DNA of 64,000 nucleotides, from assembly GCA_019753235.1 (NCBI GenBank), contig JAIELF010000006.1, positions 171,053 through 235,052 on the forward strand, given 5' to 3'. The notes under the pieces are model-generated. The model saw nothing but the letters and a program-made list of their open reading frames with translations. It was not told where the DNA came from and searched no databases. This DNA comes from a bacterium (GTDB lineage Bacteria; Planctomycetota; Planctomycetia; Kolteriales; Kolteriaceae). The translations under genes were made by a program, and so were the position numbers. This document shows positions 35,594 through 45,193 of the stretch, in pieces (position 1 is the stretch's first letter; every line of letters starts with the position of its first letter).

Positions 35594-37411
35594 ATGCGTT
35601 CCTCCGTCTGCTCGGTCGCTTTTGCTCTGCTCTCCATTTCTCTCTGGAAAGAGAGTGCCTGTGCGGATGCTTGGATGCCGCGAGATGTTCGGCCCGGCAT
35701 GAAGGGATATGGTCTGACCGTCATGCACGGGACTCACGTCGAACGATTCGATGTCGAGATCCTCGGCATGTTGCGCGATGTTCAACCTGGTCGTGACATG
35801 GTGCTGGCACGATGCGCGGGTCTGGGGCTTGAGAAAATGGGGGTTGCCGCCGGCATGAGCGGAAGTCCGGTATATATCGACGATCGGCTCCTTGGCGCGA
35901 TTGCGTACACGTGGGAGTTTGGCCTCGAGCCGATTGCCGGCATCACTCCTTTCACGCAGATGGTGGCTTTTGCCGACAATCCGATCCGCGCCGACGAACC
36001 ACTTGATCGTCGCACGGCCCAGCGTCCAACGCGAACGAATGACAAGTCTCCTGGTCAGATGATCCCGATTCGAACACCTCTGGCCATCGGCCCCGCGTCG
36101 TCGGCCTTGATCGAGCATTTACGAAAAGAGCTTGATCCTTGGCATTTGTTGCCAATCCAAGCAGGCGATGTCCCGGCAGGAAAAGAAGAAAGCCCGCCGC
36201 ATGCCGAGCTGGTCCCTGGATCGGCGATCGGCGTCGGATTGGTGACCGGTGACATCAATGTGACGGCGCTGGGGACCGTCACCGCCATCGAGGGGGACCG
36301 GGTTCACGCGTTCGGCCATCCGTTCCTGACGCTTGGCAAGTGTGAACTGCCGATGATGTCGGCATATATCCATTTGGTTTTGCCTCTGCAGAGTGCAAGC
36401 CTCAAACTCGGCTCGGCGATGGAGACGATTGGGCGCTTCGATGCGGACGTCAGCACGGGCATTTCGGGGACTCTAAGTGCTCGACCCAAAATGGTGCCGA
36501 CCGTGATTCATGCTCAAGGAGCAACCACCGACAAGCCTCTCACACTGCGGTGCGAAGTGGCTCCGGTGCCGGCCATGTTTGGTTCGCTTTTTCTGACAAC
36601 GCTGGCGGGGGGGCTCGATGCGGCAGGGCAAGCCCCTGCGGAGATGACCGCCCGGATTCGCGCGAAGATTGTCTTTGCGTCGCATGCGCCGATCGAGATC
36701 GACAAAACATTTTCCGGCGAGTCGGCTAGCGGCATCGCTGGATTGACCTCTGCCCTATCGAGCGTCTCATCGCTGATTGCCAAGGGAGCGAACAATCCCT
36801 TCGCACCGCTCCAGGTTGAGTCGGTCGAGTGTCATGCCCATGTCACCGCAGAGCGGACAAGCGCCACAATCGCCCATGCGTGGGCCGAGCCCGCCGAGGT
36901 GGTGGCGGGCGAATCGGTTGACGTTGTGGTCGAGTTTTCCTCTTATCGCTCGGAAGATGCACTTGGCCAGGCTCATCGAACCATAAAGAGGTATTCGCTT
37001 GCCATTCCCAAGACGCTCGCGGCCGGGGAATACCGCATCGATGTGAATCCTCAACCGATCGACTGGGGATTGGAACTCCGCAGACAGTGGCGCTGGTCGG
37101 AGCCGACATCCAGCAAAGATCTCGTCGAAGCGATTCGGCAAGAGGCCGCGGTTCGGCCGTCGACCCTGGCCATTCGTCTCGACACCAAGCAGGCGGGGAT
37201 CTCGAATCGCTCGGGCGATTTGGTGGATCTTCCCCCGGGAGTCGCCTCGATTCTCGCTTCCAATCCGCGCGAAGCGACTCGCTCGCTGACCGAGGTAGTC
37301 ATCGTTCGAGAAGAGACTCCTTGGCCTCTCGAAGGCTCGCGGAACGTCACCATTCGCGTCACCACCAAGCCGCCGCTCCGGTTTTCGGCACCCAAGGAGA
37401 CAAGCCAATGA
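35594..37411 (+). CDS. SpoIVB/S55-like secreted protein with permuted Ser/His order
   Basis: 605 residues. The ATG has GGAGGGGG just upstream and opens a signal peptide (about 1-24). The first block (residues 36-124) holds GMKGYGLTV and GMSGSPVYIDDRLLGAIAYTW with Ser91, ending in EPIAGITPFTQM; the second (209-245) holds GSAIGV...GD, GTVTAIEGDRVHAFGHPF with His242. In Bacillus SpoIVB the GH block precedes the GMSGSP block; here the order is reversed. There is no PDZ domain. A long beta-rich C-terminal region follows. The 3' end overlaps the next gene by ATGA. It may be a protease or a non-catalytic relative; Ser91 and His242 are present but an Asp partner cannot be assigned. Confidence 0.75.
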   Translation: MRSSVCSVAFALLSISLWKESACADAWMPRDVRPGMKGYGLTVMHGTHVERFDVEILGMLRDVQPGRDMVLARCAGLGLEKMGVAAGMSGSPVYIDDRLLGAIAYTWEFGLEPIAGITPFTQMVAFADNPIRADEPLDRRTAQRPTRTNDKSPGQMIPIRTPLAIGPASSALIEHLRKELDPWHLLPIQAGDVPAGKEESPPHAELVPGSAIGVGLVTGDINVTALGTVTAIEGDRVHAFGHPFLTLGKCELPMMSAYIHLVLPLQSASLKLGSAMETIGRFDADVSTGISGTLSARPKMVPTVIHAQGATTDKPLTLRCEVAPVPAMFGSLFLTTLAGGLDAAGQAPAEMTARIRAKIVFASHAPIEIDKTFSGESASGIAGLTSALSSVSSLIAKGANNPFAPLQVESVECHAHVTAERTSATIAHAWAEPAEVVAGESVDVVVEFSSYRSEDALGQAHRTIKRYSLAIPKTLAAGEYRIDVNPQPIDWGLELRRQWRWSEPTSSKDLVEAIRQEAAVRPSTLAIRLDTKQAGISNRSGDLVDLPPGVASILASNPREATRSLTEVVIVREETPWPLEGSRNVTIRVTTKPPLRFSAPKETSQ

Positions 37412-39528
37412 AGTCTTCTCTGTTATCGAGCGGAATGCTGGGTCTATGTCTTTGGATCACGCCCGTGTTGAGGGGAGAAGTAAAGACTTGGACGCACGAT
37501 ACCGGCAGCGATTTCGAAGAAGGGACGCTCGAGAACGTTGTTGTTTCAAGCCAAGGAACAGCAGAACTTGCCCGGCAAACGTCGGCTTTCGTCAATCTTG
37601 ATGTCGCTCACGTCTGGTCAATGGTGCGTGAAGAGGATGGGAGCGTGCTCGTCGGGACAGGGTCGCCTGGCCGTGTGGTCCGCGTCAAGCCCACGGGCGA
37701 AATCCAATCATTGCACGAAGCGCGCGATCAACAGATGTTTGCGGTCACCGTGGGGCCTGATGGCTCGATCTATTACGCCGCCTCGCCGGGAGGCGAAGTC
37801 TTTCGCTATTCGCGTGATGGTCAAGTCTCGACACTGTTCGAAACAGAAGAGACGTACATCTGGGGACTGGCGATCGATTCGGCCGGTCGGCTTCTCATCG
37901 CCACGGGGCCGCAAGGCCGACTCTATCGCGTCGATGCTACCGGCAAGGGGGAGATCTTTTTCCAAGCCAAACAGAAACATCTCCTTTCGATGGCCCTGGC
38001 CAAAGATGGTTCGATCTTTCTCGGTACCAGCACCGACGGGCTGATCTATCGCGTCGATCCCGCGGGCAAGGGTTTTGTTCTTTACGATGCCGCCCAAGCC
38101 GACGTCCACACGCTGCTTCTCCATGAAGATGGAACTCTCTTTGCCGGGACAGGGACGCCGGAACGCCCCAACTTTCCTTCGCCGAGCGCTTCTCGGTGGT
38201 CGCCCCGCGGAGTTGCGTGGGCGGCAGCATGGTCGCTGGTGCTGGCTCCGCCGCTTGTCCCCGTGGCCGAGGCGCCCGCGCCAGCTCCCGCCCCCAAGCC
38301 CGTCGCTCGACCAGGCTTAGCGGGTGTGGGAGAGAATTCGGTTTACCGCATCGCGGCCAGCGGCCATTGCGATGAGATCTTTCGGGATAAATGCCTTGTT
38401 TTGAGCCTCGGTTGGCAAGAGGGAAAACTTCTTGTCGGGACCGGACAAGAGGGAAAGCTTTATGCGATCGACCCGCTCACCCGGGTGCGCCAGACTCTCG
38501 CTCGGCTTGATAGCGGTCAGATCCAAGCAATGATTTCGCTGCCCGCGGGCAACGTTGTTCTCGGTACAGGAACGCCCGGCAACCTTTGGCGAGTTGAAGC
38601 ACGGTACAGTCCGCGCGGGACAATCGAGTCTTCTCCGCACGATGCCAAAATGCAAGCGCGCTGGGGGCAGGGGAGTACATCGGCCGAGGTTCCTACCGGT
38701 GCTCGCCTTCTGGTCGAGTTTCGTGCAGGCAACGTCGAGAAGCCCGACGAGACTTGGTCTCTCTGGAGCAGCGATGCTCGCTCGCTGCCGATCTCGCGAT
38801 TTCTTCAGTACCGGGCGACGCTGGAGAGTGGTCAGGGGAATGAATCCCCGCAACTTCGGAATCTTTCCGTCTATTACGCGACCGTCAATCGTCCGCCGAT
38901 TGTTGATTCCATTGATGTTCCCAACTTTGCGCAGACGCCGGTGGCGGATGGCTCCACCAAGATCGAGATCAAGTGGAAGGGAAGCGATCCCAACGGCGAT
39001 ACTCTCCTTTACGACGTCGACGTGCGCAAAGAGGAGTGGCCTGAGTGGGTGGCCGTCGCGCGGGAAATGAACGAGACCAGTTTTAAGTGGGATCCCGGAT
39101 CCTATCCGAGCGGTCAATATCGCTTCCGCGTCACGGCCAGCGACGCTCCTTCGAATCGCCAATCCGACCAAGCGACCAGTTCCAAAGAGAGTGAGCCCTT
39201 CGTCCTCGATCGACAAGCCCCGGCAGTCACCATATCGTCGGCAACGCAAGTGGGACAAAAGCTCGATGTATCGACCGTGGCAAAGGACGATCGTACTCGC
39301 CTGGTGTCGGCATCGTACTCGCTGAATGGGATCGACTGGTGGCCTCTTTTTCCCGACGACGGGATCTTCGATTCTTCCGAAGAAGCCATCCGCTTTCAGA
39401 CGGGAGAACTCCAACCGCATACCTATTTGCTGTTGGTCCGATTCCGCGATTCGGCCGGACATTGGGGGGTCGCGGATCAAGTGATCCGGGTCGAGGCACC
39501 GGCAAAAGGAAACGCGCCTGATGGATAG
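37408..39528 (+). CDS. Secreted beta-propeller protein with C-terminal Ig-like region
   Basis: 706 residues, start overlapping the previous stop (ATGA). A signal peptide covers about residues 1-22. Residues 60-380 contain propeller blades with the repeated VGTGxPGRVxRV pattern (for example GSVLVGTGSPGRVVRV, LLIATGPQGRLYRVD, FLGTSTDGLIYRVD). An alanine/proline-rich linker (VAEAPAPAPAPKPVARPG) near residue 300 interrupts the propeller. The last 250 residues have Ig/Y_Y_Y-like strands with RPPIVDSI and IEIKWKGSDPNGD. Structural, adhesive or sensor roles are all possible; no catalytic motif. Its stop overlaps the uronate-isomerase-like gene by eight bases. Confidence 0.72.
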   Translation: MKSSLLSSGMLGLCLWITPVLRGEVKTWTHDTGSDFEEGTLENVVVSSQGTAELARQTSAFVNLDVAHVWSMVREEDGSVLVGTGSPGRVVRVKPTGEIQSLHEARDQQMFAVTVGPDGSIYYAASPGGEVFRYSRDGQVSTLFETEETYIWGLAIDSAGRLLIATGPQGRLYRVDATGKGEIFFQAKQKHLLSMALAKDGSIFLGTSTDGLIYRVDPAGKGFVLYDAAQADVHTLLLHEDGTLFAGTGTPERPNFPSPSASRWSPRGVAWAAAWSLVLAPPLVPVAEAPAPAPAPKPVARPGLAGVGENSVYRIAASGHCDEIFRDKCLVLSLGWQEGKLLVGTGQEGKLYAIDPLTRVRQTLARLDSGQIQAMISLPAGNVVLGTGTPGNLWRVEARYSPRGTIESSPHDAKMQARWGQGSTSAEVPTGARLLVEFRAGNVEKPDETWSLWSSDARSLPISRFLQYRATLESGQGNESPQLRNLSVYYATVNRPPIVDSIDVPNFAQTPVADGSTKIEIKWKGSDPNGDTLLYDVDVRKEEWPEWVAVAREMNETSFKWDPGSYPSGQYRFRVTASDAPSNRQSDQATSSKESEPFVLDRQAPAVTISSATQVGQKLDVSTVAKDDRTRLVSASYSLNGIDWWPLFPDDGIFDSSEEAIRFQTGELQPHTYLLLVRFRDSAGHWGVADQVIRVEAPAKGNAPDG

Positions 39529-40780
39529 TTTGACCCGTAGGCTATTCGAAGAACTCTGTCGGATTCGATTGATCGATCCTCACTCGCACATCGTTCCCAC
39601 GTCCCCGGCATCAACGTCGCTGGTGGACCTGCTGGGGTACCACTACTTCACCGAACTTGCTCATTCGGCCGGACTCGCGAAGGATCGGATCGTGGAGTCC
39701 CGCGACGAGGATCTCGTCGAGCTTCTGCTGACGCATCTAGAGGGAGTGACGAACACGATTCAGTATTCGTGGCTGGTGGAGATTGCGCGGACATTCTTGG
39801 ATTATGACGACCCGGTTATCTCCCCTCGCGACGCCCGCTTGCTCTTTGAACGATCGATCCAGAAAATGTCCGATCCCAATTGGACAGAGCACGTCTTTCA
39901 TGCGACCAATCTGGACGCGATCTTTCTCACCAATGATTTTGACGACCCGCTCGAGGGGTTTGATTCGGCCCTTTATGTTCCTTGTCTTCGGACGGACGAT
40001 CTCGTTTTTAAGCTCGACGATCCGCACGTGCAGAATCGTTGGCGGAAAGCGACGGGCGTCGAGCCGACCCGGATGGAAGAAGGGCTCAGCGTTCTTTTCA
40101 AGCGATTCACGCAAAAGGGAGCGAGGGCGTGTGCCATCTCTGTTCCGCCCGACTTCTCTCCCGTTCGGCCCAGCCCCGCAAAAGCCCTGATGGCGCTCCA
40201 TGCATTACAGCAGGGGAGCTTGGATCGCTCACTGCGCGAACAGGCCAGCCATGCGATCTTTTTTGCCATTGCTGATCAGTGCGAAGCCTTTGAGCTTCCA
40301 TTCGATCTGATGATCGGCGTTCGTCGCGGTGTCTATTCGAATGGCGTCTATCAGGGACAGGATCTCTTTGATCAGCGGACGTCGCTCGATCAGTACCGCG
40401 CTCTTTTCAACGATAAACCACGCGTGATGTTTCCGATCTCGGTCCTGACACACATGCAGAACCAAGAGCTGGCGTCGTTTGCGTGGATTTTTCCGAATGT
40501 TGTCACATGCGGGCACTGGTGGTACGCCAACATCCCCGCCTACATCGAGGCGGATACGCGGGCTCGGCTCGAAGCGGTTCCCGCCAGCAAACAGATCGGC
40601 TATTACAGCGATGCGTACAAGCTGGAGTTTGTCTTGCCCAAGTTCAACATGTATCGTCGATCGCTCGCGCGGGTTCTTGCCAACGATTTTGTTCTGGCCC
40701 GGGGCTGGAGCGAAGAGCGATCCTTGCAACTGGGCCGACAGATTTTGCGAGGCAACGTGGAACGAATCTTCCGCGTTTGA
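39521..40780 (+). CDS. Uronate isomerase-like amidohydrolase-superfamily protein
   Basis: 419 residues, overlapping the end of the preceding propeller gene by eight bases. The N-terminal metal motif IDPHSHI (residues 18-24) and the distal block CGHWWYANIPAYIEADTRARLEAVP match the uronate isomerase (UxaC) branch of the amidohydrolase superfamily. True UxaC has about 470 residues and converts glucuronate to fructuronate; this protein is shorter and its flanking blocks diverge, so the substrate may differ. It is predicted cytoplasmic, without signal peptide, unlike the two secreted proteins encoded before it, which makes the group functionally mixed. Confidence 0.75.
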   Translation: MDSLTRRLFEELCRIRLIDPHSHIVPTSPASTSLVDLLGYHYFTELAHSAGLAKDRIVESRDEDLVELLLTHLEGVTNTIQYSWLVEIARTFLDYDDPVISPRDARLLFERSIQKMSDPNWTEHVFHATNLDAIFLTNDFDDPLEGFDSALYVPCLRTDDLVFKLDDPHVQNRWRKATGVEPTRMEEGLSVLFKRFTQKGARACAISVPPDFSPVRPSPAKALMALHALQQGSLDRSLREQASHAIFFAIADQCEAFELPFDLMIGVRRGVYSNGVYQGQDLFDQRTSLDQYRALFNDKPRVMFPISVLTHMQNQELASFAWIFPNVVTCGHWWYANIPAYIEADTRARLEAVPASKQIGYYSDAYKLEFVLPKFNMYRRSLARVLANDFVLARGWSEERSLQLGRQILRGNVERIFRV

Positions 40781-40813
40781 TCGAGACCATATCTCGGCAA
40801 TGACACCCTATGG

Positions 40814-41884
40814 TCACACCAACAGATTGATCGGTGAGAAGGGGAGCATGAAAGCTTGCGGCGGGCCCGAGGGAATAGCGACAGGGGGCGTCGCGATTGC
40901 TTGCACTTGAGCACTCCAAATGAGGTATCCGGTGTAAGCGATGTAGCCCATCAGGAAAAGAAGACCTTCCCAACGAGAGATCTTCAGGCCCGTAAAAAAG
41001 ATGGGGAAACAGGCAATCGCCACCAAGGTCATCACCGGGATATCGACACGCATCATCAATGGATTGACGGCCAATCCATTGGGCGTCACCAAGCTGGCGA
41101 TCCCCAGAATACAGAGAATGTTGTAGATGTTGCTGCCGACGACGTTGCCGATCGCGATGTCTCTTTCACCTCGAATGGTCGCGACGATGGACGTGGCGAG
41201 TTCGGGCATCGACGTGCCCGCCGCCACGATCGTGAGTCCGATGATGAGCTCGCTAACTTCCAAGTATCGCGCCAACTCAATCGAACCATCGACGAACCAA
41301 CGTCCGCCGATGATCAAGCACCCGATGCCTGCCGCGATGAAGAAGAGATCCAGTAGGATCGCCTTCGACGATCGCCCTCCGGACTTGGCCTCGCCGTATT
41401 CCGCTTCATATTCCGCCGCGACTTCTTTGGTTTCTTTTCGGCTCTTTAGAATGGACCAAACAGTGTAGATCACGATCAGCGCGGTCAGAATCGCGCCATC
41501 GACCTTGCCGACTCGGCCATCGTAGCTGACGAACCAGCAAAGAAACGAAGAAGCGATCATGATCGGAACATCGATGCGGATCAATTGCGAAGACACATGC
41601 AAAGGAAGAATCACCGCACAGAGGCCGAGGATCGCCAGGACGTTAAAGATGTTGCTCCCGACAATGTTGGCGATCGCAACATCGTCTTGACCGCGCAGGC
41701 CAGAACTGATGCTGACGACTAGTTCGGGCGTGCTGGTGCCGTAGGCAACAATCGTCAGGCCAATCACGAGGGGTGAGATTCCCACGGCAGCGGCCAATCG
41801 AGAAGAGCCCTTCACCAAAAGCTCTGCCCCCAGTGTCAACACCAGCAGACCGACCACAAGGAGTGTGAGCGTCATCAATGTCAC
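40814..41884 (-). CDS. Calcium/sodium antiporter (CaCA family), copy 1
   Basis: 356 residues with about ten hydrophobic segments in two inverted repeats. The alpha-1 repeat has VAYGTSTPELVVSIS and ANIVGSNIFNVLAILG, the alpha-2 repeat VAAGTSMPELATSIV and GNVVGSNIYNILCILG; the Glu in each PEL binds the cation. The large acidic cytoplasmic loop of eukaryotic NCX is missing, as in YrbG-like bacterial exchangers. A GTG start with upstream GGGAT was chosen by analogy with the paralogue; an ATG three codons later is possible. It lies 67 bases downstream of its paralogue on the minus strand. Confidence 0.92.
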   Translation of the reverse strand: MTLMTLTLLVVGLLVLTLGAELLVKGSSRLAAAVGISPLVIGLTIVAYGTSTPELVVSISSGLRGQDDVAIANIVGSNIFNVLAILGLCAVILPLHVSSQLIRIDVPIMIASSFLCWFVSYDGRVGKVDGAILTALIVIYTVWSILKSRKETKEVAAEYEAEYGEAKSGGRSSKAILLDLFFIAAGIGCLIIGGRWFVDGSIELARYLEVSELIIGLTIVAAGTSMPELATSIVATIRGERDIAIGNVVGSNIYNILCILGIASLVTPNGLAVNPLMMRVDIPVMTLVAIACFPIFFTGLKISRWEGLLFLMGYIAYTGYLIWSAQVQAIATPPVAIPSGPPQAFMLPFSPINLLV

Positions 41885-41951
41885 GGAGAGATCCCTTTCT
41901 CATCCAAGATTGGCCGGTCCAATGTGTTGGCAGACCCTTACCTTATCAATC

Positions 41952-43082
41952 CTATGAAGGATTGTTCGGCAAAGAATACGCAAGCGAGCGCTCTGTGCTC
42001 AACGCGATCTTGCCGTACGGTAAAGACCCATCCTCAGGTAAGAGGCGATGCAGGGCAACAGGCTTGTCTTGAACGTCGGCGGCAGGGTGAGGATTGCCAT
42101 GTCCCTCGGCATCCAAGATCAAATAAGCGGTATAGAGGATGTATCCCACAAAGAAGAACAGCCCTTCCGCACGGGAGATCGTCATCCCAGTTAAGAAGAT
42201 CGGCAAGCAGACGATCGCGACCAACACCATCACCGGAATATCGACGTGAAGCATCGGCGGGTCGACCGCGAGTCCGCCAGGCGTCACCAAGCTGGCGATA
42301 CCGAGAATGCTGAGCAAGTTGTAGATGCAGCTTCCGACGACGTTGCCGATTGCGATGTCGCGTTCCCCTCGAATCGTCGCCACTAGCGACGTAGCAAGTT
42401 CGGGAAGCGAGGTACCAATCGCGATGATGGTTAAGCCGATGATGACTTCGCTGATGCCGAGAAACCGAGCGAGCTGGATGGATCCGTCGACAAACCATTG
42501 GCCGCCGAGAACCAAAAAGACCAAGCCAGCGACGATGAGGGCGAGGTCCTTCAAAATGGCGCCGCTCGATCTGCCGCCGGACTCTGCGGGGCCGTACTCG
42601 GCGTCGTACTCTTGTTGGATCTCTTTGGTTTCGCTCCGGCTCTTGACAATCGACCAGATCGTGTAGACGGCGATGAGACTCGTCAGGAGCAGACCATCGA
42701 CTGTGCCGATCCTTCCATCGCTGGCCAGTAACCAGACTAAAAGCGACGAGCCGATCATGATCGGAACATCAAGGCGAATAAGCTGCGAAGAGACTTTCAA
42801 CGGTAGGAGGAGAGCGCAGGGCCCCAATATTGCCAGGACATTGAAGATGTTGCTTCCGACGACATTGGCGACCGCAACGTCATCTTGGCCCTTGAGACCC
42901 GATTGGACACTGACGACCAGTTCGGGGGTGCTGGTCCCGTAAGCGACAATCGTCAAGCCGATCACCAAGGGCGAAACGCCCAGGACGGAAGCTAAACGGG
43001 ATGCCCCCCGAATGAGAAACTCGGCCCCCAGCGTCAGAATCGCCAGGCCCACCACCAACATAGCCACGGTCATCAACGTCAC
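41952..43082 (-). CDS. Calcium/sodium antiporter (CaCA family), copy 2
   Basis: 376 residues, a close paralogue of the next gene downstream: both have GTSTPELVVS and GTSxPELATS-type alpha repeats and VGSNIFNVLAILG. The GTG start has GGAG ten bases upstream and gives VTLMTVAMLVVGL; the paralogue starts the same way, which supports it. The C-terminal tail is longer and more polar (about 30 residues). Two tandem copies suggest recent duplication, with possible division of labour by ion or membrane. The divergent cstA starts 128 bases away on the other strand. Confidence 0.92.
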   Translation of the reverse strand: MTLMTVAMLVVGLAILTLGAEFLIRGASRLASVLGVSPLVIGLTIVAYGTSTPELVVSVQSGLKGQDDVAVANVVGSNIFNVLAILGPCALLLPLKVSSQLIRLDVPIMIGSSLLVWLLASDGRIGTVDGLLLTSLIAVYTIWSIVKSRSETKEIQQEYDAEYGPAESGGRSSGAILKDLALIVAGLVFLVLGGQWFVDGSIQLARFLGISEVIIGLTIIAIGTSLPELATSLVATIRGERDIAIGNVVGSCIYNLLSILGIASLVTPGGLAVDPPMLHVDIPVMVLVAIVCLPIFLTGMTISRAEGLFFFVGYILYTAYLILDAEGHGNPHPAADVQDKPVALHRLLPEDGSLPYGKIALSTERSLAYSLPNNPS

Positions 43083-43210
43083 GTCTTTTTTTCTCCGGTG
43101 GATTCGTTCGGTCGGCAATCAAATTGGATGAAAGGCTCGACGCGCGAGGGTGTTCTAGTGAGAATAGCAGATAGGTCGATTGCCTCATTCGGCGCGGAGA
43201 TCCAACTTTT

Positions 43211-45193
43211 ATGCTTGTGCTTCAGATTCTGCTCGGGGGTGGTCTGACGCTGGCGATCGTCGGCTTCCTCTACTCTCGCCATCTGGCGCGGGTCTTCGGT
43301 GAGAAGGGGAGCAACGCGACCCCGGCCCAGCTCCTCAACGACGGCGTCGATTACGTCCCGACGAAAACATCAATCGTGTTCGCGCACCATTTCGCATCGA
43401 TCGCCGGGGCCGGGCCGATCGTCGGACCTGTCATCGGGATCGCGTTTGGATGGTTGCCCGCCGTTCTCTGGATCGTGGGGGGCGCTTTGCTCGCGGGAGC
43501 GGTCCACGACTACAGCGCGACGTTCGTCTCTGTCCGCGAACGAGGTCGCTCTATTGCGGTTATCGCGAGGCAGACGCTGGGCGTGCCGGCCTTCCTACTC
43601 TTTGTGCTGTTGCTGATCGTGTTGATGGTCTTAGTGACCGCGATGTTTTTAATTCTCTCGACGACGGCCCTTACCAGTGTTTACTCCGCCGAGAAGCTTC
43701 GCCTTGAGCCGGGCCAGACAACATTCTCCGTCGATGAGAACGGGAACGCACTGATCGGCGGGATCGCGACGATGTCGGTCATCATCATCACCGCGACCGC
43801 TCCCTTGATGGGTTGGCTTTATTTGATTCGCAAGGTCCCAGTCATCTGGTGCAGCCTGTTGGCGATGGTGATCTGTGCGATCAGTGTTTGGATGGGTCTC
43901 CTCTTTCCGGTGAGGATGCCGACCGAGGTGGCGTTCTTGCCAGCCATCGGCGCCTCCAGTTCGGGGCAGGTACTGTGGATGGTGTCGATTGCTCTTTATT
44001 GTCTCTTAGCGGCGGGGCTGCCGGTCTGGATCTTTCTTCAGTCGCGCGACTTCTTAAATGTTCACATTCTTTACGTCGGGATCGCGGTGCTGATGGTGTC
44101 GTTGGTCGTGGTGTCGTTTCAAGGGACGCCGATTGATTTTCCAGCCTTTCGCGGCTGGTCCGTTGAGATGCCGACAGCGGGCGGGCCACAATCGTATTTT
44201 ATCTGGCCCTTTATGTTCATCACGATTGCCTGTGGGGCCTGTTCGGGTTTTCATTCGCTCTGCGCGACCGGCACGACGTCGAAACAGGTATGTCCCGAAC
44301 GAGCCGCTCGAACGGTCGGCTTTTACGCGATGCTGCTGGAGAGCTTCTTAGCCGTTTGCGTCGTGGGAGCGGTACTCGCAGGGCTCTCGTTTGCCGACTA
44401 CAGCAAGTTGATGTTGACGGTCACTCCAGGAACACAGCCGAACCCCGTGTTGACCTTCGCGATCGCCGTCGGAGAAGTGGTTCATCGCGCGCTCGGCTTG
44501 CCGATGGCTTTCGGCGTCGTCTTTGGAATGCTCCTTCTGGAAGGATTCATTATCACCACGCTTGATACCGCGGTTCGTTTGGCTCGGTACTTATTAGAGG
44601 AACTTTGGGGGACGCTTTTTGCTCGCTTCGATGTCTTCGCGGAACGTCATCGCCGAGAGCAGATCGCCCTGACGAAGGCCGACGCCGAACTCGACCCAAC
44701 GGGGGCCGCCGGCATCGAGACATCCATCTCCGTGCCCGCGCACCGCACGGTGCGACATCCCATTGTCACGACCGGTATCTTTCGTTTGCTTTTGAGAGTG
44801 CTGAACCATTCGTGGTTCAACACGACGGTAGTGGTACTGTTGATGTTGATGATGGCATTCACGGGTTATGTGAATGCTCTTTGGCAGCTTTTCGGCGCTG
44901 GGAATCAGCTTCTCGCGGGGCTGTCCCTTTTGATCGTTTCGACTTGGCTATTGATGCATGGCCGAAGCGTGTTTTATACGTTGATCCCCTCAATTTTGAT
45001 GTTGGTGACAACGCTGACCACCTTGGTGCAATCGATTCCGATCTACACGGCCAACAAGCAGTACCCTCTTCTCGTTTTTGACTATTGCATCATCATCTTG
45101 ACGGGTCTTATCCTAGTGCAGACGGCAATTCGGTTTTCGTCGGGGGGCTTTCGCTCGGTGTTGGCTCGACCGGTTCTCGGAGGATCTCCATGA
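43211..45193 (+). CDS. cstA: Carbon starvation protein CstA family
   Basis: 660 residues with about 16 hydrophobic segments. The N-terminal KTSIVFAHHFASIAGAGPIVGPVIG block is the CstA signature, followed by LPAVLWIVGGALLAGAVHDY. CstA proteins import peptides or pyruvate during starvation. Spacing of the GGAG to the ATG is about 11 bases. The stop overlaps the start of a DUF1501 gene (ATGA), an unusual partner for a transporter. Substrate cannot be read from the sequence. Confidence 0.93.
   Translation: MLVLQILLGGGLTLAIVGFLYSRHLARVFGEKGSNATPAQLLNDGVDYVPTKTSIVFAHHFASIAGAGPIVGPVIGIAFGWLPAVLWIVGGALLAGAVHDYSATFVSVRERGRSIAVIARQTLGVPAFLLFVLLLIVLMVLVTAMFLILSTTALTSVYSAEKLRLEPGQTTFSVDENGNALIGGIATMSVIIITATAPLMGWLYLIRKVPVIWCSLLAMVICAISVWMGLLFPVRMPTEVAFLPAIGASSSGQVLWMVSIALYCLLAAGLPVWIFLQSRDFLNVHILYVGIAVLMVSLVVVSFQGTPIDFPAFRGWSVEMPTAGGPQSYFIWPFMFITIACGACSGFHSLCATGTTSKQVCPERAARTVGFYAMLLESFLAVCVVGAVLAGLSFADYSKLMLTVTPGTQPNPVLTFAIAVGEVVHRALGLPMAFGVVFGMLLLEGFIITTLDTAVRLARYLLEELWGTLFARFDVFAERHRREQIALTKADAELDPTGAAGIETSISVPAHRTVRHPIVTTGIFRLLLRVLNHSWFNTTVVVLLMLMMAFTGYVNALWQLFGAGNQLLAGLSLLIVSTWLLMHGRSVFYTLIPSILMLVTTLTTLVQSIPIYTANKQYPLLVFDYCIIILTGLILVQTAIRFSSGGFRSVLARPVLGGSP

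Noticed and set aside
38317..39480. 387-codon leftward frame inside the second propeller gene
   Set aside because: Antisense to a well-supported gene, no ribosome-binding site or family; shadow frame.
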